Below, in pieces: positions 48,381-58,619 of a stretch of 64,000 nucleotides of DNA (positions within the stretch are counted from its first letter, which is position 1; each line of letters opens with the position of its first letter). The position numbers and the translations under genes are program-made. The notes beneath the pieces are model-generated. The model did not search any database and was not told the DNA's origin. It worked only from the letters and a program-made list of their open reading frames with translations. The DNA lies in assembly GCF_019649055.1 (NCBI RefSeq), contig NW_026570255.1:992001-1056000 (forward strand), read 5' to 3'. This DNA is from Paramacrobiotus metropolitanus. Taxonomy: Eukaryota; Tardigrada; Eutardigrada; Parachela; Macrobiotidae.

Positions 48381-48566
48381 GGTATCTTCAGCGAAGAACC
48401 GTGCTGTTTCCTTAGCTGTGCAAGAGTGCAAGAGTTCAGTCGTCAGTGTTCCTCGGTGTAGAGTCTTCAGCGAAGACCTACACTGGTGTCACTGATACTC
48501 GGCAAGGCTTCAGCGAAGCCTAAGCCGTGGGGCACAAGAGCCGAAGCGCCGAAAGGGGCGCACGGA
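48381..48566 (+). ncRNA. Leader hairpin cluster (first copy)
   Basis: Hairpins: GGTATCTTC-AGC-GAAGAACC (48381-48400), GTGTAG.GTCTTC-AGC-GAAGACCTACAC (48456-48483, 12 pairs with one bulge), AGGCTTC-AGC-GAAGCCT (48505-48521), and GCGCC-GAAAG-GGCGC-type pairing near 48549-48562. The loop AGC and its closing TTC/GAA never change while outer pairs do. Confidence 0.7.
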
Positions 48567-48889
48567 TACCACCAGATCAGACTCCTCCAAACTGGCAGTA
48601 GAGCACCACTACTGTTGCTACGGCACCGCCGGCACAGTAGCAGACTGATAGCGCGAGGCACGCTACGGAACAGCGGCGACGCGGGAACGGATTGTGGAAG
48701 AAGGAATTGGATCATCTGGACCACATCTGGATCACTTCCCCGTGGAACGGACGGTTAACAGGTAGAAAACCGTTATTAATTACGGGATTGGCTAGTTGAT
48801 AAAATTGACAATTTCTATTGGTCCGTATTGAGCTGAGCATAGACGTAGGCGGAGTTTTGCACACGGTGCGCATGTCTGGCCGTTGACCG

Positions 48890-48910
48890 TGACGTCAGGC
48901 ACTTATAAAA
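48890..48910 (+). promoter_or_regulatory. Internal promoter candidate: CRE and TATA (first copy)
   Basis: TGACGTCA (48890-48897) then TATAAAA (48904-48910). ATTGG or CCAAT boxes lie at about 48785, 48818, 48931, 48952 and 48979. The array of factors around a TATA box about 700 bp inside the element suggests a second transcription start in the leader. Confidence 0.6.
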
Positions 48911-49087
48911 TCTAAATGGTTTAACGTGATTGGTCGATTATCTGAGCCGTGATTGGTCAAAATTTGAACTGAATCATTTGAGCTAGCGGACCAATAGGAA
49001 CGGAGTAAACAATGTAAATGGGGATTTTCCGTTGAACTTTAACTGTAAAAAGGCAAATTGAGATGAGACGAGATATTTGAAAAAAAA

Positions 49088-49540
49088 GTGACCTTTAACT
49101 GAAATTGAGTTGGAAAGTGACCTTTGATTTGAATTGAGCTGGAAAGTGACCTTTAACTGAAATTGAGCTGGAAAGTGACCTTTAACTGAAATTGAGTTGG
49201 AAAGTGACCTTTTGAGTTCAGACGATTGGGCCTTTACCAAAAAGTTGGAAGTGATTAGTTTGACTTCCAAAAGCGACCTTTAAGATCTGAAATTGGCAAA
49301 ACGTGACCTTTAACGAAGTCGAATAGTATAGCGATATCAGCGGCTGTAGGATTTTGTCTGTAAACGTGTTCCGAACTGTAAAAGCGGTTTCGAAGTTTTG
49401 TCGTAAAAGCGACCTTTAGGGCAAATTTTTCGAACTTTTTATCGAAAAAGTGACCTTTAAACGGAACTTAGCCGAAATCTTTCAATCGAAAAGTGACCTT
49501 TAACCAGGACTTTGAAAAATCTCGAAGTACGGGGTGACCT
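49088..49540 (+). repeat. Leader array of TGACCTTT sites (first copy)
   Basis: TGACCTTT at 49088, 49118, 49147, 49177, 49205, 49303, 49450, 49494 and 49533, all in one orientation, with CGACCTTT variants near 49274 and 49410. The first five are spaced 28-30 bp in the tandem unit AACTGAAATTGAG.TGGAAAG. Confidence 0.88.
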
Positions 49541-49617
49541 TTAGGACAGTTGATTAAACCATACAATAACGTGTGTGTGAGAACAATTGGCAGGGGCGTC
49601 AAAGTTATCCGATCAAA

Positions 49618-50127
49618 ATGGACAAAGACAAGGAACAACTCACTTCTACCGGCAGCCAGGGAAGCACAAGCTCCCGCAGCTCACAGCAAGGCGCACCAAA
49701 CCCGTACAAAAAGGATTTGCACACATACTCGCGTCCAGTTGGACATGAGCGGAATACTCGAGCGATTAAGGCATTCGAGAAGAAGGAATCGCGGGGCTCT
49801 GATAGCACTTATCAGAAGGCGCTCGAAGCGGTCGCAAATCAGGAAAGCTCCAGTGACGACCAGAAGCACACTCCCGCGTCTGCGGCGGGAAGTGAACCGA
49901 TGAACCAGACAAAGGTCACCGGGGAGGATGGAACCACAGAAAAGACAGCGGAAGCAGTGGGAGCACCCCAATTGGATGCTACCATCAGCGGAATCAATGA
50001 GCAGGATAAAAATGCGAACCCGGCTCAGATGGAAGTTGAAAAGACAAAGGTCACCGAAGAGGAACTTGCTGAACTGGGATTGGATGACCTTTCGCTAAAT
50101 GATAAAACCGCAGGCGATGACCTTTGA
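49618..50127 (+). CDS. First Gag-region ORF (first copy)
   Basis: ATG 49618, about 169 codons. MDKDKEQLTSTGSQGSTSSRSS start, Ser/Gln/Lys-rich and probably disordered, ending LGLDDLSLNDKTAGDDL. KVT twice comes from the element-wide 8-mer. The coiled-coil ORF starts 10 bases later. It could be a short leader protein or the very start of Gag. Confidence 0.55.
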   Translation: MDKDKEQLTSTGSQGSTSSRSSQQGAPNPYKKDLHTYSRPVGHERNTRAIKAFEKKESRGSDSTYQKALEAVANQESSSDDQKHTPASAAGSEPMNQTKVTGEDGTTEKTAEAVGAPQLDATISGINEQDKNANPAQMEVEKTKVTEEELAELGLDDLSLNDKTAGDDL

Positions 50128-50136
50128 GCAACTCCA

Positions 50137-51251
50137 ATGGTTTCAGATGATTCGAATGAATCGTACTTCACAGATGGTGAAACGACGATGAATATGTCCT
50201 TCCAATCTGCGATGAGACAAGCCGACCGTGCTGAAGGGATGACACCTTTCAAAGAAATACCCGAACATCTCATTGAACGGACACAGACTGGAAAGGTCAT
50301 AAACGTACGACCGCCGTCACCGAATAGTCCCACAGCGGCTCTGAAGATCCGCTTCAAGGATCTGGAGACTGAACTTGACGCCAAGGAACGTCAGGCGATT
50401 AAGAAGAAACAGGAATATCATGACAGATTGACGACACTTGAAACCCGATTGTATGAATTGGAACAACAACAGAGCGACTTGGAGAGCGCTGCGGACGAAT
50501 GGAAAATCAAGTATGAACGACAAAAAAAGAGATTGCGGATGAGTACCTGAAGATTGCAGACGACAGAGAAATGGAAGGTCATCTCGCAGTCAGTGACCTC
50601 AACGAGAGCATGTCAGAAGAATCAGCAGAAAGGTCACGACACTTAGCCGAATTGAGGGACGAATGTGACCAGTTACGCCAAAAGGTCACCGAAGCGGAGG
50701 CAAAGCGAGATGAATACGCGACTAACTTCGCAGAAGTTACCCAACCGTTGTCGAAACTAGCAGCTGAAACGTTTAAGCTCAGGAATGACCTGAAGTTGCG
50801 TGACGAAGCTATTAATACCCTACAGAATGAATCGAAAGGTCACCAGGAACGCGCCGACGAAGCGGAAAACAAACGAGAAGAAGCAGCCAAAGTAGCACGG
50901 GACCTGAGAGACCTTGTCGCCACCGAGGGAAAACGACTCAAGAATGAGATTAAAAAGGTCACTGAAGAGAATAAAAACGTCAGTGAAGACTTCAAAAAGC
51001 CACAAAGGAAAGTCTTAAGTGGCAAAACGAAGCACGCCGATTAGATACAATGCTCACGGTATCGGAACTGAAAGAGAAAGAATGGCAACAACAGATAGCC
51101 CAACAGAAACAGGAAAACATAAAGGTCACCAATGAACTTTATGAAATGACAAGAACAGTGATGAATAAAGACGATGAAGTGACCGAAGTAAGGACTCAGC
51201 TGAAATCGGCCGCTGAGGAATACCAGAAACTTGAGCGAGAAGTGACTCAAC
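50137..51251 (+). CDS. gag: Coiled-coil Gag part, incomplete copy
   Basis: Same sequence as the first two thirds of 55325-56440. It stops at the segmental duplication joint. Fragment only. Confidence 0.6.
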
Positions 51252-53053
51252 TTTTTCAGTTTTTGCAACTATGTCTGGCGCTTTGCCTTGTGCGATTCTC
51301 ATAAATTAGTGCTAACCGTTGTCTTTGATCATGTACAGACTGTAGATATCAAGTGAAATGACTAACTGGATAGGGCATGATGCCTGATAGTACCGTGTTA
51401 AAAATCCACCGTATGGTCGGTCAGACTCAGTGTAGAAGTTATTATGTTTTTTTCAAAGTATTCTAATGCGTTCTGCAATAACAGTACATATTGTATGGCA
51501 AGTTATAGAATTAAAACAACAATGTTCCATTCAGTGCACATTATGCACGTTTATACGCTAATTAAACACATTCGAGTCTTCCTGCTGGCGACGGCACTGG
51601 CGGTTAACCCTCCAACGCTCACTACCCAAAGGGGTGAGAGTTTCTTTGTGAAAACTTGGATTTCCCGATGAAAAAATTTAATTAAGAAATGGAATTTTTT
51701 GTATGCTTGTAGACCATAGGTCACCGGCGGTGACCTCGGTGTTTAGCAACGCCAATGGGCGTAGACGGTCCTAATCGTGAAAACCTTTAATTCTATAATA
51801 ATTTGGCGAACAACAACTGACCAAAATAAAACGTCCATCGTATAGTCCATAAAGAGGACTTCAAAACAAGGGTATTGCAGTGGTCAGTAAACTGACCGCT
51901 GGTCAGCAAAATTGGAAAATAAAAGAAACGGTTTTTTTTGCATGATGTAGTAATTGGTGAACAACTGGACACAACAATTACAGCACTTTCAACAATCGAA
52001 TTCTCAAAATAACCATTACGTTTCTTACAACATATCGCATAACAGTCTTTATGCTACGCCGAGCTGCCTTTACACCATGCGTGCAGGCACTTTTCATGGA
52101 TGTTGCCCATGCGTTTGCATCGGACATTAGCGCACTTGTTACTGGACTGTGCTACTGGACGGTCCAGTAGCACGTGCGGTAGTGATGCGCAGAAGCTCAC
52201 ATCAGCAGTTCTGGAAGCAGCAGCCGGCGTCACGAACGCAGCATCGGCTGGAAGCTATTAATACACCAGGCGCAAGGGTCATTACTGACTGCCGGCTATA
52301 TGTTTATTGGTGTCGTCCACGGCTACAGGAGACTGACGTAATTTTTTTCTGCACACCATCACCGCTATAAGGTCCGGGTAGTGTAAACTGCAGTAGATCG
52401 CAAGATGCGCAAGGCCGACTGTAGGGTTGTCATGCCGATTAGTGGTAATGCACTACTGCAGATTACGAAACATGGCTGCCACGCTCTTTCATCTTGAAGG
52501 TTTCGTTGTCCAGAAACGACCAACGATTAGTTGGTTTGACGGCTAGCCGACCGCCAAGGGTGCCGCTGAACTAAATCGTTTTTGTAAGAGTTCCGGCAAG
52601 CAGAACCACGTGGAGCCTGTTAGAAGTCCGAGCCAACAAGGCCTTATCGGATTTACATAACCATAACAATGTCGTAATTGCGCCCGCCCGTACTTCAGGA
52701 CCATACATGCCCAATGGTGTCTGCACGCAACACGATTCTTTGATGGACTGTGGCCATCCACTGTTTAAATTTCAGAACCGCTGATAGTAACTACATAATA
52801 AAGCATTAATGATAGTACATTTCTGAATTATCTCAAATTAATTGACTCAGTGGCTAATTAGTTAATTAGCAGGACCTACGGGAGGTCAGAAAGTTCGAAA
52901 TTAGCGACTTTCGCGACCTCGTGGTTCTTGAGGGACTTAAGATTCCAGTTTGGTTTGTTTTTTTATTGTTGCTGTAAGGTCTCGTAACGCTAATTACGTT
53001 ATCAGATATCGATTAATTGTTGTTGTTCATTAACAAAAACATTTTGAAGACGC

Positions 53054-53399
53054 TGTGAGACGAGGCTTCACTAGCGTTCACGTCCGTGGCGCTAGGCCTG
53101 ATTGGCCTTTGGATTACGGTCTGTGTTGTGTCTCGCTCTGATTGGCTTGAGTTGTGTCAGTGGGCGCGGCATAGCACGTGCTGCACACTGTAGAATTGGC
53201 TCTACGATTGACGATCGAGCTGCGCCGATCATTATGTTGATTTCTGTTGTGCAGATTTTCAATATTATTAAAGTTAGCAATTAGCGGTGCGACGTCTTGT
53301 GTTTCCGCATAGCTCGCAATACATATCGCATTGCTCGCTCCACGGGATCTATTCCGTTTAGGTCGCCGTCTCTGGATCACAGTTGGATCTAGCATTAGA
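53054..53399 (+). repeat. 5' LTR of the second element (second copy)
   Basis: Nearly identical to 47855-48200. The primer site TGGTAGCAGAG follows at 53400-53410. Confidence 0.9.
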
Positions 53400-53579
53400 T
53401 GGTAGCAGAGCCGACAGCGGTTCTCTGATTGATTTGATTTGTGTCAGGCATATTTGGCCTGTTATCCGACGTGAAACCCGTGACCAGTAAGGCACAGGTC
53501 TGTCCTACAGCAAAGCGCACACCACAAGCGGTGCAGTTTCCCCCATTGGACGCGGATTTCCAGCTTCGGTTTTCGGTAC

Positions 53580-53765
53580 GGTATCTTCAGCGAAGAACCG
53601 TGCTGTTTCCTTAGCTGTGCAAGAGTGCAAGAGTTCAGTCGTCAGTGTTCCTCGGTGTAGAGTCTTCAGCGAAGACCTACACTGGTGTCACTGATACTCG
53701 GCAAGGCTTCAGCGAAGCCTAAGCCGTGGGGCACAAGAGCCGAAGCGCCGAAAGGGGCGCACGGA
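53580..53765 (+). ncRNA. Leader hairpin cluster (second copy)
   Basis: The same hairpins as at 48381-48566, with the AGC loops intact. Confidence 0.68.
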
Positions 53766-54082
53766 TACCACCAGATCAGACTCCTCCAAACTGGCAGTAG
53801 AGCACCACTACTGTTGCTACCGCCGGCACAGTAGCAGACTGATAGCGCGAGGCACGCTACGGAACAGCGGCGACGCGGGAACGGATTGTGGAAGAAGGAA
53901 TTGGATCATCTGGACCACATCTGGATCACTTCCCGTGGAACGGACGGTTAACAGGTAGAAAACCGTTATTAATTACGGGATTGGCTAGTTGATAAAATTG
54001 ACAATTTCTATTGGTCCGTATTGAGCTGAGCATAGACGTAGGCGGAGTTTTGCACACGGTGCGCATGTCTGGCCGTTGACCG

Positions 54083-54103
54083 TGACGTCAGGCACTTATA
54101 AAA
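54083..54103 (+). promoter_or_regulatory. Internal promoter candidate: CRE and TATA (second copy)
   Basis: TGACGTCA 54083-54090, TATAAAA 54097-54103, with the same surrounding CCAAT boxes. Confidence 0.58.
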
Positions 54104-54280
54104 TCTAAATGGTTTAACGTGATTGGTCGATTATCTGAGCCGTGATTGGTCAAAATTTGAACTGAATCATTTGAGCTAGCGGACCAATAGGAACGGAGTA
54201 AACAATGTAAATGGGGATTTTCCGTTGAACTTTAACTGTAAAAAGGCAAATTGAGATGAGACGAGATATTTGAAAAAAAG

Positions 54281-54735
54281 TGACCTTTAACTGAAATTGA
54301 GTTGGAAAGTGACCTTTGATTTGAATTGAGCTGGAAAGTGACCTTTAACTGAAATTGAGCTGGAAAGTGACCTTTAACTGAAATTGAGTTGGAAAGTGAC
54401 CTTTTGAGTTCAGACGATTGGGCCTTTACCAAAAAGTTGGAAGTGATTAGTTTGACTTCCAAAAGCGACCTTTAAGATCTGAAATTGGCAAAACGTGACC
54501 TTTAACGAAGTCGAATAGTATAGCGATATCAGCGGCTGTAGGATTTTGTCTGTAAACGTGTTCCGAACTGTAAAAGCGGTTTCGAAGTTTTGTCGTAAAA
54601 AGCGACCTTTAGGGCAAATTTTTCGAACTTTTTATCGAAAAAGTGACCTTTAAACGGAACTTAGCCGAAATCTTTCAATCGAAAAGTGACCTTTAACCAG
54701 GACTTTGAAAAATCTCGAAGTACGGGGTGACCTTT
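54281..54735 (+). repeat. Leader array of TGACCTTT sites (second copy)
   Basis: Same layout as 49088-49540; first site 54281, last site 54728. Confidence 0.87.
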
Positions 54736-54808
54736 AGGACAGTTGATTAAACCATACAATAACGTGTGTGAGAACAATTGGCAGGGGCGTCAAAGTTATC
54801 CGATCAAA

Positions 54809-55314
54809 ATGGACAAAGACAAGGAACAACTCACTTCTACCGGCAGCCAGGGAAGCACAAGCTCCCGCAGCTCACAGCAAGGCGCACCAAACCCGTACAA
54901 AAGGATTTGCACACATACTCGCGTCCAGTTGGACATGAGCGGAATACTCGAGCGATTAAGGCATTCGAGAAGAAGGAATCGCGGGGCTCTGATAGCACTT
55001 ATCAGAAGGCGCTCGAAGCGGTCGCAAATCAGGAAAGCTCCAGTGACGACCAGAAGCACACTCCCGCGTCTGCGGCGGGAAGTGAACCGATGAACCAGAC
55101 AAAGGTCACCGGGAGGATGGAACCACAGAAAAGACAGCGGAAGCAGTGGAGCACCCCAATTGGATGCTACCATCAGCGGAATCAATGAGCAGGATAAAAA
55201 TGCGAACCCGGCTCAGATGGAAGTTGAAAAGACAAAGGTCACCGAAGAGGAACTTGCTGAACTGGGATTGGATGACCTTTCGCTAAATGATAAAACCGCA
55301 GGCGATGACCTTTG
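54809..55314 (+). CDS. First Gag-region ORF (second copy), worn
   Basis: Starts with the same ATG and Ser-rich peptide as 49618-50127. This copy appears broken. The coiled-coil ORF follows at 55325. Confidence 0.4.
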
Positions 55315-55324
55315 AGCAACTCCA

Positions 55325-57067
55325 ATGGTTTCAGATGATTCGAATGAATCGTACTTCACAGATGGTGAAACGACGATGAATATGTCCTTCCAATCTGCGA
55401 TGAGACAAGCCGACCGTGCTGAAGGGATGACACCTTTCAAAGAAATACCCGAACATCTCATTGAACGGACACAGACTGGAAAGGTCATAAACGTACGACC
55501 GCCGTCACCGAATAGTCCCACAGCGGCTCTGAAGATCCGCTTCAAGGATCTGGAGACTGAACTTGACGCCAAGGAACGTCAGGCGATTAAGAAGAAACAG
55601 GAATATCATGACAGATTGACGACACTTGAAACCCGATTGTATGAATTGGAACAACAACAGAGCGACTTGGAGAGCGCTGCGGACGAATGGAAAATCAAGT
55701 ATGAACGACAAAAAGAGATTGCGGATGAGTACCTGAAGATTGCAGACGACAGAGAAATGGAAGGTCATCTCGCAGTCAGTGACCTCAACGAGAGCATGTC
55801 AGAAGAATCAGCAGAAAGGTCACGACACTTAGCCGAATTGAGGGACGAATGTGACCAGTTACGCCAAAAGGTCACCGAAGCGGAGGCAAAGCGAGATGAA
55901 TACGCGACTAACTTCGCAGAAGTTACCCAACCGTTGTCGAAACTAGCAGCTGAAACGTTTAAGCTCAGGAATGACCTGAAGTTGCGTGACGAAGCTAATA
56001 CCCTACAGAATGAATCGAAAGGTCACCAGAAACGCGCTGACGAAGCGGAAAACAAACGAGAGGAAGCAGCCAAAGTAGCACGGGACCTGAGAGACCTTGT
56101 CGCCACCGAGGGAAAACGACTCAAGAATGAGATTAAAAAGGTCACTGAAGAGAATAAAAACGTCAGCGAAGACTTCCAAAAAGCCACAAAGGAAAGTCTT
56201 AAGTGGCAAAACGAAGCACGCCGATTAGATACAATGCTCACGGTATCGGAACTGAAAGAGAAAGAATGGCAACAACAGATAGCCCAACAGAAACAGGAAA
56301 ACATAAAGGTCACCAATGAACTTTATGAAATGACAAGAACAGTGATGAATAAAGACGATGAAGTGACCGAAGTAAGGACTCAGCTGAAATCGGCCGCTGA
56401 GGAATACCAGAAACTTGAGCGAGAAGTGACTCAACTGGCCGAACACATCAACAAGATGGAACAGGAAAATGAAAAGGTCATGAAGGAAAAAACTTTCCAA
56501 TTACATGACCATACGCAGAAGGTTAAACAGGAAAACACCGAATTGAGGAGAGAGAGGGATGAGCTCACCCTAAGGAACAGACGCCTGGAGGACGAGAACA
56601 AAGCACTTCAAACGTCAGTCAAATATAAAGACGAACAACTCCTGCAATATGGAGTGAAGACGGCAACAGTGGAGTCACCCCCGCCCAGTTATAGTAAGGC
56701 ACACGAAACGGGCAAAAGCTTCCACTTTGAAATGCCGCTGCGAACTGGCACCGGTAAAGGAAGCATTAAAACGGAGCGAAATGGCGAAAAGGTCAATGAG
56801 GAAAAAGAGCAGTTGTCGGAAGGCTACCCGCATAGGAGTCGAGATGACCCTTCACAGTTTCCCCCACACATCGAAACAAACGTCTTTATCGATGAAGGAC
56901 GACGAGATAGACCGTCGAGTCGCCAAGAGCGCCCAAGAAAGTCCCGCTATGCGAAGGCGAAACGAAATCCAGATGAGGAAGAAGGTAGCGAAGAAGAGGA
57001 AGACCCGAGAGGAGGTTTTGCATTGGCAAAAGCACTTAACTCCATGGCCCGGAAAACGCCACTGTGA
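55325..57067 (+). CDS. gag: Gag N-terminal coiled-coil protein, 580 codons
   Basis: ATG 55325. Residues about 60-450 are almost continuous heptad repeats rich in Glu, Lys, Gln and Leu (long coiled coil, likely rod-like multimer). Around 460 comes PPPSYSK, a candidate PPxY-type late motif. The acidic tail SEEEEDPRGG precedes the capsid start (KALNSMARKTPL). The 8-mer appears in all three registers here: AERSRH, SKGHQK, QKVTEA, KKVTEE, IKVTNE. The protein probably drives Gag assembly. It is unusually long for the group. Confidence 0.75.
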   Translation: MVSDDSNESYFTDGETTMNMSFQSAMRQADRAEGMTPFKEIPEHLIERTQTGKVINVRPPSPNSPTAALKIRFKDLETELDAKERQAIKKKQEYHDRLTTLETRLYELEQQQSDLESAADEWKIKYERQKEIADEYLKIADDREMEGHLAVSDLNESMSEESAERSRHLAELRDECDQLRQKVTEAEAKRDEYATNFAEVTQPLSKLAAETFKLRNDLKLRDEANTLQNESKGHQKRADEAENKREEAAKVARDLRDLVATEGKRLKNEIKKVTEENKNVSEDFQKATKESLKWQNEARRLDTMLTVSELKEKEWQQQIAQQKQENIKVTNELYEMTRTVMNKDDEVTEVRTQLKSAAEEYQKLEREVTQLAEHINKMEQENEKVMKEKTFQLHDHTQKVKQENTELRRERDELTLRNRRLEDENKALQTSVKYKDEQLLQYGVKTATVESPPPSYSKAHETGKSFHFEMPLRTGTGKGSIKTERNGEKVNEEKEQLSEGYPHRSRDDPSQFPPHIETNVFIDEGRRDRPSSRQERPRKSRYAKAKRNPDEEEGSEEEEDPRGGFALAKALNSMARKTPL

Positions 57068-58566
57068 CCTTTGATGGCAGTCGTGATACTGTGAATGGTT
57101 GGACAAGACTGGTAAAAGATACGCAGAGAACTTACCAGCTCACCGACGATCAAATCATGATCGAGATAGCCAGCGCGGTGAAAGGTCCTGCCAAAACCTG
57201 GTTTGAAAGCGAAAAAGACATTGCATCAGAAGACGGAATCGAATATTCAGTAACAGAATGGATGGATAAATTTAAAGACGAGTATGGTGACCGAGATGAA
57301 GAAGTCTTAGGCTTACGCGAGGCCTACGCAAGGAAATTCGAACTCGGAAAGGAATCGCTTGACCAGTATTATCAAGCGATGATGCGATTCAAAGCTAAGA
57401 GAATTATTACGGAAAAGCAAGCAGTGGGTTTCTTAATCGAAGGATGCCGAGTGGATAACGAACTTTACAAGGCATTGCGTACACAAAAGTGCAGAACGCC
57501 AACTGACGTTAAGGACTTTTTCCGACATTGGGCAACGGGTGAAGAAAAGTACAAAGCGCCAAAAGGTCAACGTAATCAGGAATACGTGACTATCCGCCAA
57601 GGCCAAGTTGAAAATGTACTACAACACAGGATGGCAGCTGCACCAGCTCAACAGCCAGTGGAATACCGTGTGGAGACTCCGGTCAGAGAGGTCACAGAAA
57701 AGGTGACCTTTATCGACAGTCAGACGGGGCAACCGATGACATATGCAATGGTTGCGGCGCTACAGGCGGCGGCCCAAGTGAGGCCAGTACCCCAGAATGT
57801 GGCACCACCGAACGCGGCGATACCGCAACAGGGAATGCCAAATGGAAACTTCGGTGGAAACGGTTATGGAAATGGAAATTGGAATGGAGGTCAGGGAAAC
57901 TTCCAGAATCAAGGGCAAGGTCAAGGCAACTTCCAGCCAAATAGAGGAAATCAGAACAATTTCCCGAATCAGCAAAGTCAGCAAGGGTCACGAACTGAGT
58001 TCAAGTTTCAGATGATCGACGGATGGGTTGCAAATGGCGTGCAGATGTGCCAGTACTGTATGTATGGCAATCATCAGACACAAGGATGCAAGTTCGCCAA
58101 CACACCGCTGGACCAGAATCCAAACTTGTTTGCCTTCAGAGAGTGGCAACGGCTGCGCAATTCGGGCGGTTGGCGACAAGCAGTGGCAAACGGATATGAC
58201 CTGATCGCTCAATGGTATCAGGCCAAAGCGAACTTTCAGCAAGGAAACGGAAATTATGGAAATGGAAACGGAAATGGCGGCCAAGGCGGTGGCAATCGTG
58301 GCGGCTACCGCGGCGGCTTCAGAGGAAGGAACAGAGGCTTCGGTCGCGGAAATTGGAACGGTGGCAACCAAGGCAACGGAAATGGTGGTGGCCAAGGAGA
58401 CTACCAACAAGGTGGAGGCGGCCAAAATAATGGTGGCGGCCAGAATAACGGAGGCGGACAAAATTATGGCCCGGTAAACGACGGCGGACAAAGAAACGCA
58501 CAAGGAAATGTGCAAGGCGCTCAACAAGGAGGTGCGCCGGTTCAGGGAAACGGGCAAGATCAGTAG
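57064..58566 (+). CDS. gag: Gag capsid, CCHC zinc knuckle and RGG tail, 500 codons
   Basis: Capsid-like helical part about residues 1-170 (LDQYYQAMMRFKAKRI, VKDFFRHWATGE), low-complexity Asn/Gln/Gly linker, CCHC knuckle CQYCMYGNHQTQGC (about 323-336), then a Gly/Asn/Arg-rich tail of more than 100 residues (GGYRGGFRGRNRGFGRGNW). The terminator TAG lies inside the 5' arm of the stem-loop 58558-58587. Confidence 0.82.
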   Translation: MTFDGSRDTVNGWTRLVKDTQRTYQLTDDQIMIEIASAVKGPAKTWFESEKDIASEDGIEYSVTEWMDKFKDEYGDRDEEVLGLREAYARKFELGKESLDQYYQAMMRFKAKRIITEKQAVGFLIEGCRVDNELYKALRTQKCRTPTDVKDFFRHWATGEEKYKAPKGQRNQEYVTIRQGQVENVLQHRMAAAPAQQPVEYRVETPVREVTEKVTFIDSQTGQPMTYAMVAALQAAAQVRPVPQNVAPPNAAIPQQGMPNGNFGGNGYGNGNWNGGQGNFQNQGQGQGNFQPNRGNQNNFPNQQSQQGSRTEFKFQMIDGWVANGVQMCQYCMYGNHQTQGCKFANTPLDQNPNLFAFREWQRLRNSGGWRQAVANGYDLIAQWYQAKANFQQGNGNYGNGNGNGGQGGGNRGGYRGGFRGRNRGFGRGNWNGGNQGNGNGGGQGDYQQGGGGQNNGGGQNNGGGQNYGPVNDGGQRNAQGNVQGAQQGGAPVQGNGQDQ

Positions 58567-58587
58567 GCGCCGGTGAGCCTACTGATC
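58558..58587 (+). promoter_or_regulatory. Perfect 11-bp stem-loop spanning the gag terminator
   Basis: GATCAGTAGGC, loop GCCGGTGA, GCCTACTGATC. The TAG of gag is in the 5' arm (58564-58566). The same structure occurs in the minus-strand element at 32014-32043. Confidence 0.65.
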
Positions 58588-58619
58588 GATCCGACCCTAA
58601 ACCACCGGATAAAAGGGAA

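Larger units (their letters stand above)
47855..51251 (+). mobile_element. 5' part of the second giant Ty3/gypsy element (duplicate copy)
   Basis: LTR 47855-48200 (TGTGAGACGAGG to AGCATTAGA), primer site 48201-48211, hairpins 48381-48521, internal promoter candidate 48890-48910, TGACCTTT array 49088-49540, then the start of Gag (ATG 49618) and about half of the coiled-coil part, ending at the duplication joint. It is a partial copy, made by the segmental duplication rather than by its own transposition. Confidence 0.85.
46054..51258. repeat. Tandem segmental duplication, first copy (5.2 kb)
   Basis: 46054-51251 is repeated at 51259-56440 with near-perfect identity. The unit is about 1.8 kb of flanking DNA, an LTR, the leader and the first half of Gag. 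Copies differ mainly by scattered single-base length changes, as between alleles or in long-read consensus. A few nonmatching bases lie at the joint. This may be a true tandem duplication or an assembly join of two haplotypes. Confidence 0.85.
51259..56447. repeat. Tandem segmental duplication, second copy
   Basis: Second copy of the 5.2-kb unit. Offset from the first copy is about 5205 bp at the start and 5199 bp at the LTR. This copy continues into the full element. Confidence 0.85.

Noticed and set aside
49088-49210. CRISPR-like array of regularly spaced repeats in the leader
   Set aside because: The spacers are themselves repeats, there are no Cas genes, and the context is a eukaryotic LTR element.
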